A stretch of 12,177 nt of DNA. Source: Ignavibacteriales bacterium (lineage in GTDB: Bacteria; Bacteroidota; Ignavibacteria; Ignavibacteriales; Melioribacteraceae). This document shows positions 1-5,979 of the stretch, piece by piece (the stretch's first letter is position 1; the number at the start of each line of letters is the position of its first letter). Location of the stretch: the NCBI GenBank assembly GCA_007280825.1, contig QYQI01000158.1, positions 1 through 12,177 on the forward strand. Direction: 5' to 3'. The translations under genes and the position numbers were made by a program. Under the pieces are notes generated by a model. That model saw only the letters and a program-made list of their open reading frames with translations, searched no databases and was not told the DNA's origin.

Positions 1-133
1 AATGAGATTAATGAGATTAATTTTTTCATCGTGACTTAAAATTAAACAGAAGAGCGGTTTAATTCAACGAAAAGAAATTTAAAAGAAAGTCCCGTTTAAC
101 GGGACTCTCATTAATTACTATGGAATAAACGAT
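1..133. other. Non-coding 3' flank of the heat-shock operon
   Basis: No credible gene is seen here. The stretch holds the intrinsic terminator of the heat-shock operon (listed separately) and, at its extreme left, two tandem copies of the 9-base unit AATGAGATT (1-18). The repeat has only two units and no evident function. What lies further left is outside the window. Confidence 0.6.
70..106 (-). terminator. Rho-independent terminator of the hsp20-dnaK-hsp20 operon
   Basis: Read on the minus strand, the arms AGTCCCGT and ACGGGACT (88-95 and 99-106) form a perfect 8-bp GC-rich stem with a 3-base loop. A T-rich tract (TTCTTTT, then AAATTTCTTTT) follows directly at 87-70. The hairpin starts 27 bases after the hsp20 stop codon. 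The stem plus trailing U run is the classic intrinsic terminator form, and the U run lies on the correct side for minus-strand transcription. Confidence 0.85.
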
Positions 134-526
134 TTACTTTATTTCAATCGTCTTCGGTTTTACTCTTTCATGTTTAGGAAGCTTTACATTAAGAATACCA
201 TTTTCCAATTTCGCATCAATCTTTTGCTCATCAATGCTTTCAGAAATTTTGAATCTGCGATAGAAGTTGCCAATCTCGGTTTCTTGTAAAACATACTTGC
301 GGTTGATAACTTCCTCAAAAGTTATTCTTCCCATAATAACCAAATGACCTTCTTCCATTTTAATCTTAACATTTTCTTTCGAAACTCCCGGCATTTGAGC
401 TGTCAAGAAATAATCATCTGCAGTTTCATAAATATCAACTAATGGAGCTACCCAAGCTTCTTTTTCGAGAGCTTCATCCCAGGTTCTATTTGTTTTTACT
501 TCTACCATTTCTTTATTTTCAGTCAT
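134..526 (-). CDS. Small heat-shock protein, Hsp20/alpha-crystallin family (second sHSP of the operon)
   Basis: This is an ATP-independent cytoplasmic holdase, 130 residues from the chosen start. The alpha-crystallin domain spans about residues 27-118: VDIYETADDYFLTAQMPGV at its N-terminal side, and the family-typical ENGILNVKLPK at 108-118. The tail ends TIEIK, containing the I-x-I motif by which sHSP dimers dock into oligomers. The ATG at 524-526 is chosen because GGAGGT (minus strand, 531-536) sits just upstream of it; a TTG four codons earlier would place that ribosome site inside the coding region. It lies 33 bases after dnaK and is followed by a strong terminator, so it is the last gene of the operon. 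It is clearly divergent from the sHSP upstream of dnaK rather than a recent copy. The family is certain; the client range cannot be read from sequence. Confidence 0.93.
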   Translation of the reverse strand: MTENKEMVEVKTNRTWDEALEKEAWVAPLVDIYETADDYFLTAQMPGVSKENVKIKMEEGHLVIMGRITFEEVINRKYVLQETEIGNFYRRFKISESIDEQKIDAKLENGILNVKLPKHERVKPKTIEIK

Positions 527-530
527 ATTG

Positions 531-536
531 ACCTCC
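531..536 (-). promoter_or_regulatory. Shine-Dalgarno site fixing the hsp20-1 start
   Basis: GGAGGT on the minus strand, four bases before the ATG at 526-524 (GGAGGT-CAAT-ATG). It is a near-perfect complement to the 16S anti-SD sequence and decides between this ATG and the in-frame TTG at 538. Confidence 0.8.
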
Positions 537-559
537 AATTTATTTTGTGTAATTAATAA

Positions 560-2503
560 TTATTTTTTGTCGTCATCAACAACTTCATAAGAAGCATCCT
601 GAACTTCGCGATCATCTTTTTTATCAGAAGTAGATTGCTGTTGAGAAGTCTGCTGTTGGTCTTCAGCATGTCGTTCCTCACTAGGTTGTCCGCCGGTTGG
701 ACCTTGTTGCTGATACAATTTTTGTGAGATTTCATTCCATACTTTTGTTAAACCATCTGTGGCAGACTTTATTCTTTCAGTATCATTAGTGGCTAATGCA
801 TCTTCAACTTTTTTGATTTCACTTTCTAGTTGATTCTTCTGATCTGATGTGATTTTGTCTTTCATCTCTTCAATTTGCTTTTTGGTCTGGAAGACAAGAT
901 TATCAGCTTGATTTTTCACTTCGACAGCTTCCTTCTTCTTTTTATCTTCTGCAGCATGTTCTTTAGCAGTCTGTTTCATCTTTTCAACTTCATCTTTTGA
1001 AAGTCCGCTCGATGAAGTAATTCTTATACTTTGTTCTTTGTTGGTAGCTTTATCTTTAGCTGCAACGTGTAGAATTCCATTAGCATCAATATCGAATGTT
1101 ACTTCGACCTGCGGAATTCCTCGAGGTGCAGGCGGAATACCATCAAGATGAAACTTGCCGAGCGTTCTGTTATCAATTGCCATTGGTCTTTCGCCTTGAA
1201 GAATATGAATCTCAACTGATGGTTGATTATCTGAAGCAGTTGAAAATACTTCACTCTTCTTGGTTGGAATTGTTGTATTAGCTTCAATCAGTTTTGTGAA
1301 TACGCCGCCTAAAGTTTCAATACCAAGTGAAAGTGGTGTTACATCTAAAAGAAGAACGTCTTTAATATCACCGGAAAGAACACCACCTTGAATAGCCGCA
1401 CCAATTGCAACAACTTCATCCGGGTTAACACCTTTATGAGGTTCCTTTTCAAAAAGTTTTTTTACAAGCTCTTGAACTTTTGGAACACGTGTTGAACCGC
1501 CGACTAAAATAACTTCATCAATTTGAGATGGAGTAACGTTTGCATCTTTTATAGCACGTTCACATGGTCCTACAGTTCTCTGGATTAAATCATCAACTAA
1601 TTGTTCAAGCTTTGCTCGACTGATATTTAAGTTTAAATGCTTCGGTCCGTCTTGTGTTGCAGTGATGAACGGAAGATTAACATCTGTCTGCATTGAAGAT
1701 GAGAGTTCGATCTTAGCTTTTTCAGCGGCTTCTTTCAAACGTTGAAGAGCCATCGGATCTTTACGTAAATCAATGCTTTCTTGTTTTTGAAACTCATCTG
1801 CTAAGTAATCAATTAAACGCTGATCGAAATCATCGCCGCCAAGATGTGTATCACCATTTGTTGACTTCACTTCAAACACACCTTCGCCTAACTGTAAAAT
1901 CGAGATGTCAAAAGTTCCGCCGCCAAGATCATAAACAGCAACAATTTGATCTTTATGTTTTTTATCTAAACCATAAGCAAGAGCTGCAGCAGTAGGTTCG
2001 TTTATAATTCTCTTTACATGTAATCCGGCTATTTCACCGGCATCTTTTGTGGCCTGACGTTGAGCATCATTAAAGTACGCCGGAACTGTAATTACAGCTT
2101 CAGTTACTTCTTGTCCCAAATAATCTTCAGCAGTTTTTTTCATTTTTTGTAAAACCATCGCACTGATTTCCGGTGGAGAATATAATCTATCACCAATTTC
2201 AACACGAGCTGAACCATTATCACCAGCAACGACTTTGTATGGAACTTCTTTCGCTTCTGTATCTACCTCTTCCCTTTTTCTTCCCATAAATCTTTTAATC
2301 GAGAAGATTGTGTTTTTCGGATTAGTAACAGCTTGCCTTTTTGCCGGTTGACCTATAACTCTTTCACCAGCTTTGGTAAAAGCAACAACCGATGGAGTAG
2401 TTCTTCCTCCTTCTGAATTTGGAATAACAACCGGTTCATTTCCTTCCATAACCGCAACACAAGAATTAGTTGTGCCAAGGTCAATTCCTATAATCTTACC
2501 CAT
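560..2503 (-). CDS. dnaK: Molecular chaperone DnaK (Hsp70)
   Basis: ATP-dependent Hsp70 chaperone of the cytoplasm, 647 residues, close to the usual 610-640. The nucleotide-binding domain covers about 1-380, with phosphate-binding loops IDLGTTNS (7-14) and YDLGGGTFD (191-199), and INEPTAAALAYG near 167-178. The interdomain linker DVLLLDVTPLSLG is at 382-394. The substrate-binding beta domain runs to about 500 and the helical lid to about 597. The tail (598-647) is rich in glutamine, then ends in an acidic VVDDDKK. AAGGAG nine bases before the ATG supports the start. It sits between two sHSP genes in one operon, with 40 and 33 bases between genes. Its usual partners GrpE and DnaJ are not in the window. 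All hallmark residues are intact, and identification is certain. Confidence 0.99.
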   Translation of the reverse strand: MGKIIGIDLGTTNSCVAVMEGNEPVVIPNSEGGRTTPSVVAFTKAGERVIGQPAKRQAVTNPKNTIFSIKRFMGRKREEVDTEAKEVPYKVVAGDNGSARVEIGDRLYSPPEISAMVLQKMKKTAEDYLGQEVTEAVITVPAYFNDAQRQATKDAGEIAGLHVKRIINEPTAAALAYGLDKKHKDQIVAVYDLGGGTFDISILQLGEGVFEVKSTNGDTHLGGDDFDQRLIDYLADEFQKQESIDLRKDPMALQRLKEAAEKAKIELSSSMQTDVNLPFITATQDGPKHLNLNISRAKLEQLVDDLIQRTVGPCERAIKDANVTPSQIDEVILVGGSTRVPKVQELVKKLFEKEPHKGVNPDEVVAIGAAIQGGVLSGDIKDVLLLDVTPLSLGIETLGGVFTKLIEANTTIPTKKSEVFSTASDNQPSVEIHILQGERPMAIDNRTLGKFHLDGIPPAPRGIPQVEVTFDIDANGILHVAAKDKATNKEQSIRITSSSGLSKDEVEKMKQTAKEHAAEDKKKKEAVEVKNQADNLVFQTKKQIEEMKDKITSDQKNQLESEIKKVEDALATNDTERIKSATDGLTKVWNEISQKLYQQQGPTGGQPSEERHAEDQQQTSQQQSTSDKKDDREVQDASYEVVDDDKK

Positions 2504-2512
2504 TTACTTATT

Positions 2513-2518
2513 CTCCTT
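2513..2518 (-). promoter_or_regulatory. Shine-Dalgarno site of dnaK
   Basis: AAGGAG on the minus strand, nine bases before the dnaK ATG. It lies 13 bases downstream of the hairpin at 2532-2555, so the hairpin leaves it exposed. Confidence 0.75.
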
Positions 2519-2531
2519 TTAAATTATTAAT

Positions 2532-2555
2532 GAGCTGAAGATATTACTTCAGCTC
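2532..2555 (-). promoter_or_regulatory. Perfect 9-bp hairpin at the hsp20-2/dnaK junction
   Basis: The arms GAGCTGAAG (2532-2540) and CTTCAGCTC (2547-2555) are exact inverted repeats around a 6-base loop. The hairpin includes the last three sense codons of hsp20-2 (Glu-Leu-Lys), and the stop codon falls in the loop. Downstream on the minus strand the sequence is ATTAATAATTT, AT-rich but not a solid U run, so it is at best a weak terminator. Possible roles are attenuation, or a 3'-end stabilising or processing hairpin that sets the sHSP to DnaK ratio. The structure is seen; the role is inferred. Confidence 0.6.
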
Positions 2556-2978
2556 GATCACTTTTTCACTTTTTACTTTCTGCTCAATCTTCTTCAATTG
2601 AATATTAAGCATACCATCTTCAAACTTTGCTTCAACCTTTTCGGAATCAACTAATTCGGGAAGAGTAAAACATCTTTTGAAAAAACCATATATTCTTTCA
2701 CTTCTGAAGAAGTTTTTTTCTTTTTGTTCTGATTCTTTTTTCTTTTCACCTTCAATGGTCAATATATTATCTTGCAGAGTGATTTTAATTTCATCCTTTT
2801 TTATACCGGGAATTTCAGCTATAACATTTATATTATCTTTGTCTTCGGAAATATCAATTCTCGGGTAAAAGTTTTCGTAGACATTGAATCCAAAGTTTGG
2901 GAAGTCATCAAAATATCTTTGCATTCTATCGTGAAGAGTTTCTAACTCTTTGAAGAGTTCAAATTTAATAAGTGCCAC
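2544..2978 (-). CDS. Small heat-shock protein, Hsp20/alpha-crystallin family (first sHSP of the operon)
   Basis: Cytoplasmic holdase chaperone of 144 residues, typical of bacterial Hsp20. The N-terminal arm (about 1-37) has the common opening MALIKFELFKELETLHDRM. The alpha-crystallin domain covers about 38-132, with PRIDISEDKDNINVIAEIPG at its start, KKDEIKITLQDNILTIEGEK in the middle and DGMLNIQLKK at 121-130. The tail ends VIELK, an I-x-L variant of the oligomerisation motif. The start is GTG; the MAL- opening matches the family and supports it, while the upstream AAGAAG is only a weak ribosome site. It is first in the operon, 40 bases before dnaK. Its length and arm differ from the sHSP after dnaK, so the two may form separate or mixed oligomers; that is inference. 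Confidence 0.94.
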   Translation of the reverse strand: MALIKFELFKELETLHDRMQRYFDDFPNFGFNVYENFYPRIDISEDKDNINVIAEIPGIKKDEIKITLQDNILTIEGEKKKESEQKEKNFFRSERIYGFFKRCFTLPELVDSEKVEAKFEDGMLNIQLKKIEQKVKSEKVIELK

Positions 2979-3010
2979 TTTGGTCTTCTTTGTAATTATT
3001 CGTTTGCCAT

Positions 3011-3016
3011 ATTATA
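3011..3016 (-). promoter_or_regulatory. Candidate -10 box of the heat-shock operon
   Basis: TATAAT on the minus strand, about 33 bases before the hsp20-2 GTG. No good -35 hexamer stands at 16-18 bases; the best upstream elements are TTGGCA (too close, 11 bases) and CTTGGA further out. An alternative sigma factor or an activator may be used. Position and consensus match are seen; function is inferred. Confidence 0.35.
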
Positions 3017-3141
3017 TACAATGAGAGTGCCAATGTTGTTTTTCCAAGTAACTTATTCGTAAATAATGAGTTAATGAATTTTACTCGTTTAGTTAGAGTT
3101 AAGAATAAATGTCACTTAATATTAACTTTTTAATATACACA

Positions 3142-3156
3142 ATGACCATTTGTCAT
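3142..3156. promoter_or_regulatory. Palindrome ATGAC-N5-GTCAT upstream of birA
   Basis: A 15-base dyad with perfect 5-base arms ends 45 bases before the birA start codon, overlapping a possible -35-like TTGTCA (3150-3155) that could pair with TAAGAT (3175-3180) at a long 19-base spacing. The location and symmetry suit a repressor or activator site for a dimeric protein. It does not match the BirA, BioR or BioQ operators known to me, and this BirA lacks a DNA-binding domain. Confidence 0.3.
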
Positions 3157-3192
3157 ATTTTATGAAACAACTGCTAAGATAATTGTGTAATT

Positions 3193-3197
3193 GGAGG
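3193..3197 (+). promoter_or_regulatory. Shine-Dalgarno site supporting the GTG start of birA
   Basis: GGAGG four bases before GTG at 3202. The spacing is slightly short, but no other start codon fits this strong site, and the next residues fit the N-terminus of single-domain biotin ligases. Confidence 0.65.
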
Positions 3198-3201
3198 ATT
3201 T

Positions 3202-3969
3202 GTGTTTAACATTGAAGAATTCGACATCAAACTAGATACTGACTACATAGGCAGAAATTTTATCTATAGCGATGAAGTAGATTCTACGAATAGTGTTCTT
3301 TTATCAAGTAAAGATTTTAATCAGAATGGAACTGTACTATTAGCAGAATATCAAAGCAAAGGACGCGGACGCAAAGACAGAGAATGGATCAGCAACAGCG
3401 GCCAAAATCTTACATTCTCAATTTTATTAAAAGGTGAAATCAAAGATCAAAAAATTAACTTAATTAATTTAAGTACAGCAGTTGCTGTTGCACAAGCAAT
3501 TGAAAATCTTTTTCAACTGGATGTTGAACTTAAATGGCCGAATGATGTTCTTGTTCATAAAAAAAAGATTGCCGGGATTTTACTAGAATCCACTTCTAAA
3601 GGAAATAAAATAAGTAGAGTTACTGTTGGAATTGGAATAAACGTCAATCAACCAAACTTTCCAGGTAAATTTGATATTGTCCCGACTTCAATCCGAAAAG
3701 AATTTCATTCAATTGTGAGCAGAGAAAAACTACTTAGTGAAGTATTAAACAATTTTGAAAAGTTAATTGATCAACTGGAACATTCTCATAAAAAAATATT
3801 GAACCAATGGCGCAACAGATGTAAGATGATAGGCGAAAGAATAAAAATAGTTGAAGATGATAAAATTCTAACAGGGATTTTTGATGATATTGATGAACAT
3901 GGATTTCTTCTTCTGAAGCATGATGATAAAATCGAGAAAATCCATTACGGCGATGTTAGTCTAAGATAA
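3202..3969 (+). CDS. birA: Biotin--[acetyl-CoA-carboxylase] ligase, monofunctional (no HTH domain)
   Basis: Activates biotin with ATP to biotinyl-5'-AMP and transfers it to the acceptor lysine of biotin carrier proteins such as AccB. The protein has 255 residues. The catalytic domain shows the biotinyl-AMP loop KGRGRKDREW at 53-62, KWPNDV at 111-116 followed by KKIAGILLE (the lysine near 122 is the conserved one), and GIGINVN at 143-149. A small C-terminal SH3-like domain covers about 212-255 (GIFDDIDEHGFLLLK). The N-terminal helix-turn-helix of E. coli-type BirA is absent, so this is a class I enzyme without repressor function. The start is GTG behind GGAGG. A cysteine desulfurase gene follows after 13 bases, very probably in the same transcript. 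The AccD gene in the opposite operon belongs to the enzyme complex this ligase is expected to activate. Confidence 0.95.
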   Translation: MFNIEEFDIKLDTDYIGRNFIYSDEVDSTNSVLLSSKDFNQNGTVLLAEYQSKGRGRKDREWISNSGQNLTFSILLKGEIKDQKINLINLSTAVAVAQAIENLFQLDVELKWPNDVLVHKKKIAGILLESTSKGNKISRVTVGIGINVNQPNFPGKFDIVPTSIRKEFHSIVSREKLLSEVLNNFEKLIDQLEHSHKKILNQWRNRCKMIGERIKIVEDDKILTGIFDDIDEHGFLLLKHDDKIEKIHYGDVSLR

Positions 3970-3982
3970 TTGAAAGGAATTA

Positions 3983-5143
3983 ATGAAAGTATATTTTGAT
4001 AATGCTGCTTCAACTCCGCCCCATCCAAAGGTTTTTGAAAAAATGAAACCTTTCCTCACGGATAATTTTGGGAATGCTTCCTCCATTCATTCATTCGGGA
4101 GAAATGCACGTGTTGCTATTGAAGAATCCAGAGAGGTTATTGCAGATTTTATAAATGCTAATCCAAGTGAGATTTATTTTACAAGCGGCGGGACTGAAGC
4201 AAATAATTTTGTTGTATTTGGAATCGCTCGAGCCGAATTAGCTGAAAGCGAACGTAATCATTTGATCACGTCAGAAGCTGAACATCATTCCGTTTATGAT
4301 TCATTCTTAGAACTTTCTAAAAACGGTTTTACAGTTAATTTTTTAAATGTTGGAAAAGATTCGATTATAAGTGACGAATCACTTCTTCAAAATATAAATC
4401 CTAGCACTTCACTTATTTCGTTGATGCACATCAATAACGAAACCGGCGCAGTCTTTCAGATTGGACATTATTCATCTCAATTAAAACAAAATAATATTTT
4501 CATACATTCAGACTCTGTTCAAAGTTTTGGCAAATATAAAATTGATGTAAAATTATCCGGAGTAGATTCAATTACAGCTTCCGCTCATAAAATTAACGGT
4601 CCTAAAGGAATTGGATTTGCCTACGTGAAAAGTGGGACTCCCCTTTCCCCGATATTATTTGGCGGCTCTCAAGAAAGAAACCGTAGAGGCGGAACTGAAA
4701 ATGTTGCTGGTATTATTGGCTTTGCTGAGGCGGTAAGAATTGCCAAAGATTCTATGTGTGAAAATCTTAATCATGTTCAAGAACTAAAACTAAGATTAAT
4801 AAAAGGTATTCAGTCAATAGATGAACAGGGAATAATTATAAACGGTGGAGAAAATAATTCCCCTTACATTTTAAGCATAACATTACAATCAGATCATTAT
4901 AAAAATGATCCCGAAGCTATGTTAATGTTTCTTGATATAAACGGAGTTGCGGTTTCTAACGGCGCAGCATGCACATCGGGGACTTTAAAACCATCACATG
5001 TAATTCTTAGCACAGGTTATTCTGTTGAGGATGCAAAAGGAACAATTAGATTTTCATTCGGACGGCAGAATACTACTGAAGAAGTAGATTACACTTTAGA
5101 AATAATTAATCAGCTCACTAATAAATTTAAAAAAAAAATTTAA
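3983..5143 (+). CDS. Cysteine desulfurase, NifS/IscS family (class V aminotransferase fold)
   Basis: PLP enzyme that takes sulfur from L-cysteine as a persulfide, for Fe-S cluster assembly or tRNA thiolation. The length of 386 residues is normal. Visible features in order: YFDNAAST near the N-terminus, FTSGGTEANN (66-75) for PLP phosphate binding, EHHSV with the PLP-stacking His101, HSDSVQ with Asp177 and Gln180, the Schiff-base Lys203 in SAHKINGPKG, and the catalytic Cys330 in SNGAACTSG. The start ATG follows AAAGGA (3973-3978) by four bases. No iscU, nifU, iscA or mnmA is nearby, so the sulfur acceptor is unknown, and I give no nifS or iscS symbol. The last codons run into a 10-A tract and the stop overlaps the accD stop on the other strand. 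Placement beside birA may reflect the Fe-S need of biotin synthase; that is inference. Confidence 0.95.
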   Translation: MKVYFDNAASTPPHPKVFEKMKPFLTDNFGNASSIHSFGRNARVAIEESREVIADFINANPSEIYFTSGGTEANNFVVFGIARAELAESERNHLITSEAEHHSVYDSFLELSKNGFTVNFLNVGKDSIISDESLLQNINPSTSLISLMHINNETGAVFQIGHYSSQLKQNNIFIHSDSVQSFGKYKIDVKLSGVDSITASAHKINGPKGIGFAYVKSGTPLSPILFGGSQERNRRGGTENVAGIIGFAEAVRIAKDSMCENLNHVQELKLRLIKGIQSIDEQGIIINGGENNSPYILSITLQSDHYKNDPEAMLMFLDINGVAVSNGAACTSGTLKPSHVILSTGYSVEDAKGTIRFSFGRQNTTEEVDYTLEIINQLTNKFKKKI

Positions 5144-5979
5144 GTTAAGTAAGTTATCAGTTGTGATAATTTTTCCCGTAACTGTTTTCTGTTAACTATA
5201 AAATCAAGAAAACCATTCTCAAGTAAAAATTCAGACCGCTGAAATCCCGGGGGTAAATCTTTTCCAATTGTTTGTTTGATAACGCGCGGTCCTGCAAATC
5301 CTATTAATGCTTTTGGCTCAGCTATTATAACGTCTCCAAGCATAGCATAACTGGCAGTTACTCCTCCTGTTGTTGGATCAGTTAGAACTGATATGAATGG
5401 TAACTTTGCATCAGCCAATCTTGCTAAACGAGAACTTGTTTTAGCCATTTGCATTAACGAAAAAGCTCCTTCCATCATTCTTGCCCCGCCGCTTTGACTG
5501 ATAATTATTAACGGAGTTTTATCTTCGTAAGCGGCGTCAATAGCTCTTGCAATTTTTTCACCGACAACCGAACCCATGCTTCCACCGATAAAAGTAAAAT
5601 CCATACATGCAAAGGCAACTTTCTTTCCTTCTATTTTTCCAGTCCCGGTTTTGATAGCATCATTCAATCCGCTCTTTTTAATAGTTGCAACAATTCTCTC
5701 GTTGTACTTTTTTGTATCTGTAAATTCCAGCGGGTCGCCTGATCTCATTTTTTTATCAAGTTCCTTAAACGAACCTTTATCAAACAAAAATAAAATGTAT
5801 TGATCGCTTCCGATCCTGAAATGATAATTACATTTTGGGCAACACCACAAATTAACTTCTAATTGTTTATTATGAATTATTTCTCCGCAATCTTCGCATT
5901 TAGACCACTGTCCATCGGGAATATCTGTTTTTTTACTATGTGGAGAAATATTTTCTTTTTTTCTTTTGAACCAACCCAT
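5140..5979 (-). CDS. accD: Acetyl-CoA carboxylase carboxyltransferase subunit beta
   Basis: Beta half of the carboxyltransferase, which with AccA moves the carboxyl group from carboxybiotin on AccB to acetyl-CoA, making malonyl-CoA for fatty-acid synthesis. The 279 residues match the usual 280-300. The N-terminal zinc ribbon has Cys28-x2-Cys31 and Cys47-x2-Cys50. The crotonase-like core contains MDFTFIGGSMGSVVGEKI (126-143) and SQSGGARMMEGAFSLMQMAK (161-180), the two glycine-rich segments that build the acetyl-CoA site and oxyanion hole, and DPTTGGVTAS (201-210). The ATG overlaps the stop of the DUF1573 gene as TAATG, so translation is probably coupled. It is last in the run starting at sprA. 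AccA, AccB and AccC are not in the window. Its 3' end overlaps the convergent cysteine desulfurase gene by four bases. Confidence 0.98.
   Translation of the reverse strand: MGWFKRKKENISPHSKKTDIPDGQWSKCEDCGEIIHNKQLEVNLWCCPKCNYHFRIGSDQYILFLFDKGSFKELDKKMRSGDPLEFTDTKKYNERIVATIKKSGLNDAIKTGTGKIEGKKVAFACMDFTFIGGSMGSVVGEKIARAIDAAYEDKTPLIIISQSGGARMMEGAFSLMQMAKTSSRLARLADAKLPFISVLTDPTTGGVTASYAMLGDVIIAEPKALIGFAGPRVIKQTIGKDLPPGFQRSEFLLENGFLDFIVNRKQLREKLSQLITYLT
5151..5174 (+). terminator. Candidate weak terminator of birA-nifS inside the accD 3' end
   Basis: The arms TTATCA and TGATAA (5154-5159 and 5164-5169) surround GTTG. The stem extends outward on the plus strand by one G-U and two A-U pairs, and is followed by a run of five T (5170-5174). 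It starts 8 bases after the cysteine desulfurase stop codon, at the place where a terminator is needed. The stem is AT-rich and weak, and it lies within accD codons, so it may be chance. Confidence 0.35.

Larger units (their letters stand above)
2979..3201. promoter_or_regulatory. Divergent intergenic region between the heat-shock operon and birA-nifS
   Basis: These 223 AT-rich bases have no credible ORF or RNA gene. On the left is a TATAAT-like box for the minus strand, with a GAGTGCCAA next to it that resembles one half of the HrcA operator CIRCE. In the middle is a 10-base palindrome TTAATATTAA (3116-3125). On the right are the ATGAC-N5-GTCAT dyad and the birA ribosome site. Both operons must start here. 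Confidence 0.6.

Noticed and set aside
1..20. Tandem AATGAGATT repeat as the edge of a repeat array
   Set aside because: Only two units are visible and the left context is cut off; there is no CRISPR-like spacer pattern.
1096..1287. Short open frames on both strands inside dnaK
   Set aside because: They overlap a clearly conserved chaperone gene in other frames, have no ribosome site and encode nothing recognisable.
2677..2868. Plus-strand frame antisense to hsp20-2 with a hydrophobic translation
   Set aside because: The hydrophobic look comes from the complement of Lys/Glu-rich codons; no start context or homology is seen.
3083..3099. ACTC-N9-GAGT as a true CIRCE operator
   Set aside because: Only four-base arms match, which is expected by chance in a region of this size, and it lies upstream of the likely promoter instead of downstream.
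5129..5138. Ten-A tract in the cysteine desulfurase as a programmed frameshift site
   Set aside because: It lies just before the stop codon, the protein has its full family length, and slippage would change only the last residues.
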